From contig JAQBOV010000057.1 in assembly GCA_028287895.1 (NCBI GenBank), forward strand, positions 1 through 47,485: DNA of 47,485 nt, in the 5' to 3' direction. Source of the stretch: Mucilaginibacter sp. (GTDB lineage: Bacteria > Bacteroidota > Bacteroidia > Sphingobacteriales > Sphingobacteriaceae). The notes under the pieces are model-generated. The model worked only from the letters and a program-made list of their open reading frames with translations. It searched no databases and was not told the DNA's origin. The translations under genes and the position numbers were made by a program. Shown here one piece after another: positions 26,455 through 36,798 of this stretch (the stretch's first letter is position 1; each line of letters begins with the position of its first letter).

Positions 26455-26529
26455 AGTTCTGAGTCTTAAGTTAATGCAAAATGAAATCAGACTTTTGGCT
26501 CAGAACTTAAGAGTCAATACTTTTGACTC
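26455..26529. repeat. Inverted repeats upstream of box pair B
   Basis: AGTTCTGAG (26455-26463) pairs perfectly with CTCAGAACT (26499-26507), and GAGTCAA (26511-26517) with TTGACTC (26523-26529). The second stem ends 8 bp before box pair B. It may terminate the upstream unit or isolate promoter B. Confidence 0.7.
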
Positions 26530-26537
26530 AAAAGAGC

Positions 26538-26576
26538 TGTATCATAACCGTACACCAGTTGTCACGCTTGCGTACA
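26538..26576 (+). promoter_or_regulatory. Tandem activator boxes B (upstream of permease 5)
   Basis: Box 1 at 26538-26554 is identical to box 1 of site A (TGTATCATAACCGTACA). Box 2 at 26560-26576 reads TGTCACGCTTGCGTACA. Spacing between starts is 22 bp. Confidence 0.8.
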
Positions 26577-26628
26577 CCTGTGCGCCACGGGTTATTGTAA
26601 ATTGTTTATTTACAGATAGTTACTTGTT

Positions 26629-26643
26629 TGGTATAAGTTTTAA
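26629..26643 (+). promoter_or_regulatory. Sigma-54-like promoter B
   Basis: TGGTATAAGTTTTAA, preceded by TTT. The -24 GG sits 92 bp after the base preceding box 1, exactly as at site A, and 45 bp before the ATG of permease 5. The -12 GC is absent (TTAA). Confidence 0.6.
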
Positions 26644-26673
26644 TAATGATTGATCTAAGCTGCTACGATCATC

Positions 26674-29136
26674 ATGATAAAAAACTACCTTAAAACTGCC
26701 TTTCGCAGTTTCGGACGTCATAAGCTGTTCACATTCATTAATATTATCGGCTTATCCATTGGCATAAGTGCTGCGCTGATTATTTATCTGATCGTACATT
26801 ATGATTTTACGTTTGATAAGTTCCATAAAGACGGCGACCGCATTTATCGTGTAGTAACCAATTTTACATTTGAAGGTCAGCCGGCTTATAACAGCGGTGT
26901 TAGCGGGCCAATACCGGGTGCTGTTAAAACCAGGGTCACCGGGGTTGACGTGTCAGCGCCGTTGTTTACATTGTATCAAACAGATACCTATGTTCCCGGC
27001 AGCAAAGGAAAGGTTAAGTTTAAAGCTCAGAATGATATCACCGTTGCTGATCAGGGATACTTTAATATTTTTCAATATATGTGGCTGGCAGGCTCGGCTC
27101 AAACGGCCCTAAACGGCCCAAACCAGGTGGTGTTAACGTCAACCCGCGCCAAAAAGTATTTCCCGGGTCTTACATTCGACCAGATGATCGGCCGCATAGT
27201 AATTTATGATACGATCAAGACTACTGTTACCGGCGTAGTACAAACGATCAGGGAAAATACTGATTTTGCCTTTAATGATTTTATTTCCTTTGCCACAGCC
27301 GGTACAAATAATGATCTGAAAAGAAGGTTGAGCCTATATAATTGGGGAGGTACAAGTCCCGAGCGGCAGCTTTTCGTTAAGCTATCCCCGCAAAGCCAGG
27401 CGGCTAATATAGAACGTCAGCTAAATGATGTACTTAAAGAGAACGAAGTAAGACGGCCTGAGAATAAAGGCAACACCCATACTTTACATTTACAGCCGTT
27501 GAACGATATTCATTTCAACGCGAACTATGGCACATTTAATGGTCATGTGGCCAATAAGGCGACCTTATATGAGCTATTTGCAATTGCAGTGTTCATTTTA
27601 TTATTGGGCTGTATCAATTTCGTTAACCTGACCACCGCCCAGGGAGCGCGAAGGGCCAAGGAGATAGGTATTCGCAAAACAATGGGAAGCAGCCGCCAAC
27701 AACTCGTGGCCCAGTTTCTGAGCGAAACCTTTTTGATTACCCTTACTGCCGTTCTTATTTCGACAGCGATGGCCCCGGTTATTCTTAAATTCTTCGACGG
27801 ATTTGTACCAGCCGATATTAAAGCTGATATTTTTAACCAGCCGGCTGTATTGCTGTTTCTACTATTTTTGCTTATATCTGTGAGCCTTTTATCCGGCTTT
27901 TACCCTGCCTTGGTATTGTCAGGTTATAAACCAGTTTCGGTGCTTAAAAACCAGGCACTAAGCCATGACAATAAAACCCGTAACGCATGGCTGCGCAAGT
28001 CGCTGACTGTAACGCAGTTTGTTATTGCCCAGTTTTTTATCATGGCTACCGTATTGGTCAGCAAGCAAATTTATTATGCCGTGCATAAGGACCTTGGCTT
28101 TAAAAAGGACGCGATCATCATTGTCAATTCTCCCTGGAAAAACCGTAGCGCAAGCCTTAACCAGGTATTTATAAACAAGCTGCGGGCAATACCACAAGTC
28201 GATCTGGTTAGCGCCGGAAGGGACGCCCCGATATCTGATGACGGGCACTCCACCCAGGCCACTTACAGGGACGGTAAAAAGGAAGTCAAAACGGAGCTGG
28301 GCTTGAAATTTGGCGATGAAAATTACATCCGGGTATATAAAATAAAGTTACTTGCCGGACGCGATCTGCAGCCTGGCGATACTTCCAAGGCATTCCTGAT
28401 CAATAATACTTATGCCCGTATGATAGGCTTTCAGGACCCTCGAGACGCCGTAGGTAAACAGATAGATGATTTTAACGGTGACAAGCCAATGCGGATTGCG
28501 GGGGTAGTATCTGATTTTCACCAGGAATCCTTACATGCGCCTATTGCACCGCTAGCCATTCTAACCAGTACCAATTTATATTTTAACGGTACGTTTCATA
28601 TCGCGTTAAAACCGCAAAGGACGGGAAGCGACGACTGGAAACAAGCTATTGTCTCGACGCAAAAGGTTTATAAAGAACTTTACCCGGATGATGATTTCGA
28701 ATATCGTTTTTTTGATGAAAGCATCGCCACGCTTTACCAGACTGAGCAGCGTACGTCAACTTTGTTAAGCTGGGCTACAGGTTTATCTATTTTCATCAGT
28801 TGCCTGGGATTACTGGGACTGGCTATGTACACTACTAGTCTTCGTACAAAGGAAATAGGCGTGCGCAAAGTGCTTGGTGCATCAGTTAGCCAGATCGTTA
28901 AACTGCTTTCCACTGAACTGGTGTCACTGGTTATACTGGCATTTGTATTAGTTACCCCGCTGGCCTGGTGGGCAATGAGCAAGTGGATGCAAAACTTTGC
29001 CGACAAAACCACGATAAGCTGGTGGATATTTGCGCTAAGCGGAGCCGGCATGTTGCTGACAGCGTTCCTGACTTTGAGTTTCCAGACGGTAAAAGCAGCA
29101 ATTGCTAACCCGGTGAAGAGTTTGAGAAGCGAGTAA
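26674..29136 (+). CDS. FtsX/MacB-type ABC permease 5
   Basis: 820 residues, the longest of the array. The coupling motifs are RAKEIGIRKTMGSS at 327 and RTKEIGVRKVLGAS at 724. It is very similar to permease 7 over its whole length: same HKLFTFIN start, FDKFHKD block, IRKTMGSS variant and an almost identical last 60 residues (TTISWWIFALSGAGMLL). The pair therefore looks like a fairly recent duplication with permease 6 lying between. It is the first gene after promoter B and probably leads an operon through permease 8. A DDFEYRFFDES segment precedes helix 6. The tail is NPVKSLRSE. Confidence 0.94.
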   Translation: MIKNYLKTAFRSFGRHKLFTFINIIGLSIGISAALIIYLIVHYDFTFDKFHKDGDRIYRVVTNFTFEGQPAYNSGVSGPIPGAVKTRVTGVDVSAPLFTLYQTDTYVPGSKGKVKFKAQNDITVADQGYFNIFQYMWLAGSAQTALNGPNQVVLTSTRAKKYFPGLTFDQMIGRIVIYDTIKTTVTGVVQTIRENTDFAFNDFISFATAGTNNDLKRRLSLYNWGGTSPERQLFVKLSPQSQAANIERQLNDVLKENEVRRPENKGNTHTLHLQPLNDIHFNANYGTFNGHVANKATLYELFAIAVFILLLGCINFVNLTTAQGARRAKEIGIRKTMGSSRQQLVAQFLSETFLITLTAVLISTAMAPVILKFFDGFVPADIKADIFNQPAVLLFLLFLLISVSLLSGFYPALVLSGYKPVSVLKNQALSHDNKTRNAWLRKSLTVTQFVIAQFFIMATVLVSKQIYYAVHKDLGFKKDAIIIVNSPWKNRSASLNQVFINKLRAIPQVDLVSAGRDAPISDDGHSTQATYRDGKKEVKTELGLKFGDENYIRVYKIKLLAGRDLQPGDTSKAFLINNTYARMIGFQDPRDAVGKQIDDFNGDKPMRIAGVVSDFHQESLHAPIAPLAILTSTNLYFNGTFHIALKPQRTGSDDWKQAIVSTQKVYKELYPDDDFEYRFFDESIATLYQTEQRTSTLLSWATGLSIFISCLGLLGLAMYTTSLRTKEIGVRKVLGASVSQIVKLLSTELVSLVILAFVLVTPLAWWAMSKWMQNFADKTTISWWIFALSGAGMLLTAFLTLSFQTVKAAIANPVKSLRSE

Positions 29137-29198
29137 GCCGGTGAGCGGTGATTCTTGAAGTTTAGAATTTGGGTTTAGCGTTTAGAATTTAAAATATC

Positions 29199-31613
29199 AT
29201 GATAAAAAACTATTTAAAAACAGCCTGGAGGAGCCTGGTGAATAATAAGGTGACCTCATTAATTAGTGTTGCAGGCCTTGCCGTTGGTATGTGCTGCTTT
29301 TTACTGTTGTCAACCTACCTGGTCAATGAACTGCGCTACGACCGTTTTAATGCCAACGCAGACCGTATAGTAAGATTAGTTTACAGTTATAAGTCGGCTA
29401 ATGATAATTCAGAAAAAAATATGGCGGTTACCCCTACAGCGCCGGTGCCGGTATTTAAACAGGAGTTTTCAGATATAGCAGAGGGCGTACGTATTGTGAA
29501 CTATTCAAACTACCGGCCGGCTACGGTCCAATATCAGGATAAGGTTTTTCACGAGAAAAATGTGCTTTTAGCTGACGAAGCCTTTTTTAAAATATTCAGT
29601 TTTAAGTTTTTAGCGGGCAGCCCTGCCTTAGCACTTAGGCATGTGGGCTCTGTAGTGATCAACCGATCGACTGCCAGGAAATACTTTGGCAGTGAGGATC
29701 CGATAGGGAAGGTGTTAAAGCTTGATAAGACGAATAACATGATGGTAACCGGAGTTATTGAAGATGTTCCGGCTTATTCACAGCTAAAATTTGATATGAT
29801 GGGGTCTTATTCTATCATGGCAAGATCAAAAACCAGGAACTGGGACTCTGCCAATGATTATTCATATCTGCTGCTAAAGCCGGGTGTAAATCTCAAAAAC
29901 CTTGAGCAAAGAATGAATACTTATGTAACCGATTTGTTGAAGGGGGATTTTAAATCGGGCAGCAGATCATGGTATACATTGGAGCCGCTCACCAAAGTTC
30001 ACTTATACAGTAGAACAACAGATAATTTAGAGCCGGCCGGAAATATAAAATATATCTATATCCTTGGCTTTGTTGCGATAATACTTTTGCTGCTGGCTTG
30101 TATTAATTTTTTAAACCTGGTAACAGCCAAATCCATAGAAAGGGCCCGTGAAATTGGAGTGAGGAAGGTAATGGGTGCTTTGCGCGAACAATTATTTATA
30201 CAATTTATTACCGAAGCAGCTCTGATCACCTTTGTTTCATTGGTTGTGGGTGTTTTGCTGGCCTGGGTAAGCTTTCCCGGGTTCAACAATTTTACGGGGC
30301 AGCAGCTAAGCTTTAACACCTGGAATATATCGTGGCTGTCGACAGGCTTATTTGGCCTGTTTATCCTGGTGACCTTAATTGCAGGTACCTATCCTTCACT
30401 ATACCTGTCAGCCTTTAAACCGGTAGTTACGCTAAAGGGTAATTCAACAGGCATTGCAGGTGGTGGTATGTTGCGTAAATCGCTGGTGATTTTCCAGTTT
30501 GTGGTTTCTGTATTTTTCATTATCAGTGCCATAATCGCCGGTAAACAGCTTCAGTATATTCAGCACCTGGATACCGGGATAAACCGCTCGGAGGTGGTGG
30601 TGCTTGACATTGGTGGCATGCCTTTTTCCAAAATACAACCCTTTAAAGAAGAAATTATGCAAGGGCAGGATGTAATTAGCGTAAGTGCTTCATACGATTC
30701 GCCTGTAAATGTCAGAGGAGGATATTCAATAAATAGTGCAGACGGGAAAGCGGGCAAACTGGAGCTGTCGGTAACCGCTCTTCCGGTTGAAAGGAATTTT
30801 GTTAACACATTGAGCATAAAGCTTATTGCAGGCAATAATTTCACATTAGCAGATGAGCAGCAAATATTACCGGCCGATCAGGAAAAACGCAAATACAGTT
30901 TTATTATTAATGAAACAGCAGCCGGGGCGCTGGGATGGAAACCAGAGGAAGCCATAGGCAAACGCATCAATATGAACGGCAGAAAAGGCGAGGTAAGGGC
31001 AGTGGCTCGCGATTTTAATTTTGCTTCACTTCACCAGCAGATCACACCTATCGTTATAATGCCTGAGTATGATTATTTTAGCAAATTGCTGATAAAGATA
31101 TCCGGGAATAATGTAGTCAATTCCTTAACCCATATCAAAAACAGCTGGAGATCATTTTATCCGGATGTGCCTTTTGAATCCCATTTTCTTGACCAGGAAT
31201 ATGACCAGATGTATCAAACTGAACAAAGGACGGGTGGCATACTAACGGTATTTACCATGGTTTCTATTTTTATCTCCTGTTTGGGTCTTTTCGGATTAGC
31301 TGTCTTCAGCACCAAACAACGAATCAAGGAAGTCGGTATCCGCAAGGTCTTAGGTGCAAGTGTAGTCAATATTGTAGGTCTTATTTCCTCGGATTTTTTA
31401 AAACTCGTGCTGTTTTCTATCCTTATTGCTTCGCCCATAGCCTATTATGCCATGAATAAGTGGCTGCAGGATTTTGTTTACCGCACGCATATACCATGGT
31501 GGGCCTTTGCACTAGCCGGTGGGCTGGCCATATTGATCGCTTTTATAACAGTAGGCTACCAGTCGCTGAAATCAGCATTGGCAAACCCGGTAAAAAGTTT
31601 GAAAAGCGAGTGA
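29199..31613 (+). CDS. FtsX/MacB-type ABC permease 6
   Basis: 804 residues, with coupling motifs RAREIGVRKVMGAL at 315 and RIKEVGIRKVLGAS at 708. The N terminus (MIKNYLKTAWRSLVNNKVTS) and NELRYDRF segment ally it with permease 4 rather than with its neighbours 5 and 7, so the order of genes does not follow their relatedness. The tail is NPVKSLKSE, the only intact copy with Lys for Arg. The 62-bp spacer before it carries two TTTAGAATTT words and the ATATCATGATAAAAAAC start context without SD. Expected to be part of the transcript starting at promoter B. Confidence 0.93.
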   Translation: MIKNYLKTAWRSLVNNKVTSLISVAGLAVGMCCFLLLSTYLVNELRYDRFNANADRIVRLVYSYKSANDNSEKNMAVTPTAPVPVFKQEFSDIAEGVRIVNYSNYRPATVQYQDKVFHEKNVLLADEAFFKIFSFKFLAGSPALALRHVGSVVINRSTARKYFGSEDPIGKVLKLDKTNNMMVTGVIEDVPAYSQLKFDMMGSYSIMARSKTRNWDSANDYSYLLLKPGVNLKNLEQRMNTYVTDLLKGDFKSGSRSWYTLEPLTKVHLYSRTTDNLEPAGNIKYIYILGFVAIILLLLACINFLNLVTAKSIERAREIGVRKVMGALREQLFIQFITEAALITFVSLVVGVLLAWVSFPGFNNFTGQQLSFNTWNISWLSTGLFGLFILVTLIAGTYPSLYLSAFKPVVTLKGNSTGIAGGGMLRKSLVIFQFVVSVFFIISAIIAGKQLQYIQHLDTGINRSEVVVLDIGGMPFSKIQPFKEEIMQGQDVISVSASYDSPVNVRGGYSINSADGKAGKLELSVTALPVERNFVNTLSIKLIAGNNFTLADEQQILPADQEKRKYSFIINETAAGALGWKPEEAIGKRINMNGRKGEVRAVARDFNFASLHQQITPIVIMPEYDYFSKLLIKISGNNVVNSLTHIKNSWRSFYPDVPFESHFLDQEYDQMYQTEQRTGGILTVFTMVSIFISCLGLFGLAVFSTKQRIKEVGIRKVLGASVVNIVGLISSDFLKLVLFSILIASPIAYYAMNKWLQDFVYRTHIPWWAFALAGGLAILIAFITVGYQSLKSALANPVKSLKSE

Positions 31614-31690
31614 GAGGCGTTTGCAGTTTTTAGTGTGCAATTTGCAGTAGAATAAAAACCAATGAACTAATGAACAATTGAACCAGAATC

Positions 31691-34138
31691 ATGATAAAAA
31701 ACTACATCAAAACTGCTTTGCGCATTTTCAAACGGCACAAGCTTTTTACATTCATCAATGTTATCGGATTATCCATCGGCATAAGTGCGGCATTGGTTAT
31801 ATTTCTGATAGTTTATCACGATTTCACTTTTGATAAATTTCATAAGGATAAAGACAGAATATACAGGGTAGTAACTGAGTTTGTATATTCGGGCGAACCG
31901 TTTTACAATAGCGGAGTTACCGGGCCCTTACCTGAGGCTGCAAAAAATGAGGTCACCGGTTTACAGGAGTCAGCGCCATTTTATGACCAGGGCGGCTATA
32001 ACGTGATTGTCCCCGGAAAAATACAGTCCAAATTCAAAAACCAGAACAACATAGTTTATGCTAATGAGCATTATTTCAATATTATCTCCTATAAGTGGCT
32101 CGCCGGCTCAGTCAAGTCGTTGAGCCAGCCCGGCCGTGTGGTGCTTGCCTCGGAACAGGCTAAAAAGTATTTCCCTTCATTGTCGTATGATCAGATGCTT
32201 GGCAAGCAGGTGGTTTATGATGATTCTATAAAAACTACGGTGTCAGGCATAGTTGAGGAATTTAAAGAAAACACCGATTTTGCTTTTCACGATTTTATTT
32301 CCTTTTCAACTATACAAAATGTTAAAGACATCAAACAGCAGTTGACGCAATGGGGTTCAACTAACGGTGCATCACAATTTCTTGTTAAACTTTTGCCCGG
32401 ATCGAGCACTGCCGGTATAGAAAAGCAATTAAGACATATGCTGGTAAAATATGAGCCAGACCAAACCAAAAGCGGAAGTTATAAAGCTACTTTTCGTTTA
32501 CAGCCTTTAAGCGATATACATTTTAATGAACATTATGGAGCGATCGATAACTCCGCAGCGAATAAAACCACCCTCTACGGACTGATGGCTATAGGCGCGT
32601 TTCTGCTGTTATTAGCCTGCATTAATTTCATCAACCTTACGACGGCGCAGGCATCCCAGCGGGCCAAGGAAATAGGAATACGTAAAACAATGGGCAGCAG
32701 CCGCTTGCAGTTGATCGGCCAGTTTTTGAGCGAAACTTTTTTAGTTACTTTACTGGCCGTGATCATATCTGTCGTCCTGGCCCCATTCATCTTAACGCTG
32801 TTTTCCGATTTTATTTCTAAGGATATCAAATTTGATCTCTTTGTCCACCCCGTCGTTGTAATTTTTATTGCGCTGCTTGTTATCCTGGTGAGTTTTATCT
32901 CAGGGTTTTACCCGGCAATGGTACTATCAAAGTGCCGGCCGGTGCAGGTACTCAAAACCGAGGCCTATGCCCACGGTGCTAAGACACGTAAGGCCTGGCT
33001 GCGCAAATCATTAACGGTAAGCCAGTTTGTTATAGCGCAATTCTTTATTATGGCTACCATGCTGGTGAGCAAACAGATCTACTATGCCCTGCATAAAGAT
33101 CTTGGTTTTAAGAAGGATGCCATTGTCTACATCGAATTACCCTGGAAACAGAAAAATACCAGTCTGAAACAGGTTTTTGTAAATAAATTAAGAGCGTTGC
33201 CACAAGTTGAAATGTTAACCCTGGGTGGTGATATACCCTCATCACAAGGATGGAGCTCGAACGCGGTCACTTATAAAGACGGCAAAAAGGAAATAAAAAG
33301 CGAACTATATCATAAATACGGGGATGAGAATTATATCAGCATATACCAAATAAAGTTGCTTGCCGGAAGGAATATTACAAGGAGCGACACAGCGTCAGCT
33401 ATGTTGATCAATAGCACCTATGCACATATACTTGGATTCAAAAACGCAGCAGATGCCCTTGGCAAGACCATTTCTTTCGGGAAGACAGAACAAAAGCAAA
33501 TTGTCGGTATAGTGGGTGATTTTCACCAGGCTTCGTTACGTGCCGCTATTAAACCCATGGCGATATTTCCCCAGGACTATAAATGGGAAGGTACCGTTCA
33601 TATCGCTTTAAAACCTCAAACGGTAGGTGGTAATGAATGGAAGACCGCGATATCCGGTATGGAACGATCATGGAAAGAAATTTACCCGGATGATGCTTTT
33701 GAATATCATTTTTTTGACGAGTCGATTGCCAAAATGTATGAAAAAGAGCAGCATACATCTAAACTGCTTACCTGGGCTACGGGGCTTTCAATATTGATAA
33801 GCTGCCTGGGATTATTGGGCTTGGCTATGTTCACTACCAACCTGCGCACCAAGGAGATAGGCGTACGCAAAGTGCTCGGAGCGACGGTGACGCAAATAGT
33901 GAGGTTGTTATCAACAGAACTGGTAATGCTGGTGCTGTTAGCTTTTGCAATAGTTACGCCGCTGGCATGGTGGCTCATGAATAAATGGATGCAGAATTTT
34001 GTCGACAAAACAACAATAAGCTGGTGGATATTTGCGCTGAGCGGTGCCGGAATGTTGCTGACGGCATTTCTCACGCTGAGTTTCCAAACCATTAAAGCGG
34101 CAATTGCAAACCCGGTGAAGAGTCTGCGGAGTGAGTGA
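31691..34138 (+). CDS. FtsX/MacB-type ABC permease 7
   Basis: 815 residues, close paralogue of permease 5. The coupling motifs are RAKEIGIRKTMGSS at 324 and RTKEIGVRKVLGAT at 719. Differences from permease 5 concentrate in the two periplasmic domains, for example PGKIQSKFKNQNNIVYANEH against the corresponding region of permease 5, while helices and coupling helices are almost unchanged. That pattern fits altered ligand or partner recognition on a constant engine, though it also fits ordinary faster drift of exposed domains. Start ATG in AATCATGATAAAAAAC, no SD. The tail is NPVKSLRSE. Confidence 0.94.
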   Translation: MIKNYIKTALRIFKRHKLFTFINVIGLSIGISAALVIFLIVYHDFTFDKFHKDKDRIYRVVTEFVYSGEPFYNSGVTGPLPEAAKNEVTGLQESAPFYDQGGYNVIVPGKIQSKFKNQNNIVYANEHYFNIISYKWLAGSVKSLSQPGRVVLASEQAKKYFPSLSYDQMLGKQVVYDDSIKTTVSGIVEEFKENTDFAFHDFISFSTIQNVKDIKQQLTQWGSTNGASQFLVKLLPGSSTAGIEKQLRHMLVKYEPDQTKSGSYKATFRLQPLSDIHFNEHYGAIDNSAANKTTLYGLMAIGAFLLLLACINFINLTTAQASQRAKEIGIRKTMGSSRLQLIGQFLSETFLVTLLAVIISVVLAPFILTLFSDFISKDIKFDLFVHPVVVIFIALLVILVSFISGFYPAMVLSKCRPVQVLKTEAYAHGAKTRKAWLRKSLTVSQFVIAQFFIMATMLVSKQIYYALHKDLGFKKDAIVYIELPWKQKNTSLKQVFVNKLRALPQVEMLTLGGDIPSSQGWSSNAVTYKDGKKEIKSELYHKYGDENYISIYQIKLLAGRNITRSDTASAMLINSTYAHILGFKNAADALGKTISFGKTEQKQIVGIVGDFHQASLRAAIKPMAIFPQDYKWEGTVHIALKPQTVGGNEWKTAISGMERSWKEIYPDDAFEYHFFDESIAKMYEKEQHTSKLLTWATGLSILISCLGLLGLAMFTTNLRTKEIGVRKVLGATVTQIVRLLSTELVMLVLLAFAIVTPLAWWLMNKWMQNFVDKTTISWWIFALSGAGMLLTAFLTLSFQTIKAAIANPVKSLRSE

Positions 34139-34195
34139 TGATTTAGTTAACCAGTGATTAGTGAATAAAATTTAGCGTTTAAAATTTAAAACATC

Positions 34196-36592
34196 ATGAT
34201 AAAAAACTACATCAAAATTGCCTGGCGCAATTTGCTCCGTCAAAAATTATTCAGCCTGATCAATATCTCAGGACTGGCAATCGGTCTGGCAGTTTGCATG
34301 CTCATTATGCTATATGTAGCGCACGAGCATAGTTACGATCGGTTTCATAAAAATGCCGACCGTATATTTCTTCCAAACGCTTATTTTAAAGTTGGTGGTA
34401 CTACAATGAGTATGGATTATGGGAGTTACGCTTCCGGTCCGCTGATTAAACAAGGCCAGCCTGCGGTTGAAGATTATATACGCACACTGGGCTATTTTAA
34501 ACCGATTGTCGTAAGTAATCCCTCATCGCCTGATCAAAAATTCGCCGAAAGCAAATTGCTTTTTGCAGATGCCGGCTTCTTTAATTTCTTCTCTTTTAAG
34601 TTATTATCAGGCCAGGCTTCAAATGTGCTCAGCAAACCATTTTCAGTGGTCATTTCTCAGGATATGGCTAAAAAGTATTTTGAAGATCAAAACCCGATAG
34701 GTAAACTGCTTACTATAAAAACAGATAGTGCTTACACTTACCAGGTAACCGGTGTTGCCGAAAATTGTCCCTCAAATTCATCAATAACTTACAATTTTGT
34801 TGCCTCCGGTTCCAGTTTCCTTACCATGAAAGAATCAAAAGAATATCTGGGATCACAACAATTAGGCCCCGGTTCATTCAGTGTTTACCTGCTTTTAAAA
34901 CATGCTTCGGATACGGGTATTGTAAAGCATGGACTTGAATTGATGGGCAAAAAAAATAAAGACTATGGTGAGCAGAAATATAATTTATCCCCGTTGGCCG
35001 ATTATCATTTGAAACACAACGATGGTGATCAGTCAAACATTAAATACCTTACTATATTTCCTCTTGTTGCAGTTTTGATATTATTGCTGGCTTTGGTCAA
35101 CTACATGAGCCTTTCAACCGCACGTGCCACGCTCAGGGCAAAGGAGATCGGCGTACGTAAAGTATCCGGGGCAAGCAGGAAAAGTGTGGCCATGCAATTT
35201 TACATCGAATCGGCCCTGTTTTCGGTTCTCTCGTTTATACTCGGTTATATTTTATGTTATTTATTTAAACCGGTATTTTTAAATGTGCTTCAACTTAAAA
35301 TAGATGATTCGTTTTTATACAGTCCCTTAGTGTTATCACTCTTATCTACTTTGCTAATAGTTACCGTTTTGGTAGCCGGCAGTTATCCCTCATTGGTGCT
35401 GTCTGCATTTAAGCCCGTTGTTACCCTGAAAGGAAAAATGAGCAAACAAACTGGCGGCGTAGCAGTGCGTAAAGTATTTACAACTCTGCAGTTTGCCATA
35501 TCCGTTGGACTGATTGTTTGCGGGATCATTATTGACAGGCAGTTATATTATTTCAGGCATTCTGACATCGGCGTAAACAAGGAGAATGTGATCATGATTC
35601 CTGTTGGCAGCAGTTTCGGAAAAAATTATCCTGCGTTTAATCAGGATATACGCTCACTGGCCGGGGTAAGTGATGCAGCTACCTCGCGCTACGGCATGTT
35701 TACAACCTATGATGGTTATGAAATAGAAGGAAAAACAAAGGATCAGAATGTTATGCTGCCCTCTTTAGCGGTGGATGATCATTTTATATCGGTATTGGGT
35801 TTGAAGTGGAAGTTTCCTCCGGCCCCGCATACACAATTAACCAGTGGAAGAAAGGTAGTGGTCAATGAATTAGCTATTGAAAAACTACATCTTGTGGCAA
35901 ACCCTGTTGGCAGCTTTCTGAAATCCGGATCTCAAGCTATTGAAGTTGCTGGCGTGGTAAAGAATTTCAATTTCGGATCAATGCAATATGCCATACAACC
36001 ACTTGGTCTTTTTATAGCTCCCGCTACCTTGGGATTCTGGACGATGGGGCCGGGATGTAACTTATTTGCAAAAGTTAAACCGCACACTAATTTACCTACC
36101 CTGCTCAATTCCATACAAAACATCTATAAAAAATACGATAAGGATACACCCTTCAATTATACTTTTATGGATGATGCCTTTAATAAGCAATACAAAGCAG
36201 AAGACCGGCTGGCATCCATATTCAGCATATTTACAGGCATTACTATCTTACTGGCAGGCATGGGATTATTTGGCCTGGCTGCGTTTACCATCGAGCAGCG
36301 CACAAAAGAAATCGGCGTACGCAAAATATTGGGCGCCAGCTTATCATCCATTGCATCGCTGCTATCTGCGGATTTTTTAAAACTGGTATTGCTTGCTATT
36401 TTAATAGGATCGCCTATAGCCTGGTGGGCTATGCATGGCTGGCTGCAAAACTTCGCTTACCGAATTAATATCCAATGGTGGATGTTTGCCTGGGCAGGAC
36501 TATCGGCCATCATTATAGCAATTATAACGGTTAGTTATCATGCGCTGAAAGCAGCCGTAGCTAATCCGGTAAATAGTTTGAGGAGTGAGTGA
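34196..36592 (+). CDS. FtsX/MacB-type ABC permease 8 (divergent)
   Basis: 798 residues, with coupling motifs RAKEIGVRKVSGAS at 314 and RTKEIGVRKILGAS at 702. It is one of the more diverged members: the first periplasmic domain has a SMDYGSYASGP segment and SNPSSPDQKF insert. The helix-2 end reads ALVNYMSLSTARAT where the others have AC(I/V)NF(M/I)NL. The second domain carries KWKFPPAPHT, which no sibling shows. The start is in AACATCATGATAAAAAAC, no SD. The tail is NPVNSLRSE. It closes the block of four permeases after promoter B, and a 307-bp region with inverted repeats and promoter C follows. Confidence 0.92.
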   Translation: MIKNYIKIAWRNLLRQKLFSLINISGLAIGLAVCMLIMLYVAHEHSYDRFHKNADRIFLPNAYFKVGGTTMSMDYGSYASGPLIKQGQPAVEDYIRTLGYFKPIVVSNPSSPDQKFAESKLLFADAGFFNFFSFKLLSGQASNVLSKPFSVVISQDMAKKYFEDQNPIGKLLTIKTDSAYTYQVTGVAENCPSNSSITYNFVASGSSFLTMKESKEYLGSQQLGPGSFSVYLLLKHASDTGIVKHGLELMGKKNKDYGEQKYNLSPLADYHLKHNDGDQSNIKYLTIFPLVAVLILLLALVNYMSLSTARATLRAKEIGVRKVSGASRKSVAMQFYIESALFSVLSFILGYILCYLFKPVFLNVLQLKIDDSFLYSPLVLSLLSTLLIVTVLVAGSYPSLVLSAFKPVVTLKGKMSKQTGGVAVRKVFTTLQFAISVGLIVCGIIIDRQLYYFRHSDIGVNKENVIMIPVGSSFGKNYPAFNQDIRSLAGVSDAATSRYGMFTTYDGYEIEGKTKDQNVMLPSLAVDDHFISVLGLKWKFPPAPHTQLTSGRKVVVNELAIEKLHLVANPVGSFLKSGSQAIEVAGVVKNFNFGSMQYAIQPLGLFIAPATLGFWTMGPGCNLFAKVKPHTNLPTLLNSIQNIYKKYDKDTPFNYTFMDDAFNKQYKAEDRLASIFSIFTGITILLAGMGLFGLAAFTIEQRTKEIGVRKILGASLSSIASLLSADFLKLVLLAILIGSPIAWWAMHGWLQNFAYRINIQWWMFAWAGLSAIIIAIITVSYHALKAAVANPVNSLRSE

Positions 36593-36689
36593 TCGGAGTT
36601 TTTAAGTCTTAAGTGATGAGCGGGAAGTCAATAATTCTTTAGTTTATAGGCGCTTAAGACTCATTACTTAGAACTCAGAACTCAAAAAA
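36593..36689. repeat. Inverted repeat upstream of box pair C
   Basis: AGTCTTAAG (36605-36613) pairs with CTTAAGACT (36653-36661), flanked by further imperfect pairing around GTGATGAG and CTCATTAC. This fills the first third of the 307-bp gap between permeases 8 and 9; box pair C, promoter C and a start-codon relic fill the rest. Confidence 0.65.
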
Positions 36690-36690
36690 C

Positions 36691-36729
36691 TGTATCATTT
36701 CCGTACAGTCACTGTCACATTTACGAACA
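36691..36729 (+). promoter_or_regulatory. Tandem activator boxes C (upstream of relic and permease 9)
   Basis: Box 1 at 36691-36707 reads TGTATCATTTCCGTACA and box 2 at 36713-36729 reads TGTCACATTTACGAACA. Spacing is again 22 bp. Confidence 0.8.
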
Positions 36730-36783
36730 TATTCGTAAATCATATTTTGGATTACTTTATTGATTTTCAGCTGATTGAATTTT

Positions 36784-36798
36784 TGGTATATCATTTAA
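36784..36798 (+). promoter_or_regulatory. Sigma-54-like promoter C
   Basis: TGGTATATCATTTAA, with -24 GG 94 bp after the base preceding box 1. It lies 42 bp before the start of the relic at 36826 but 116 bp before permease 9, so it is spaced for the relic's start codon. Confidence 0.6.
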
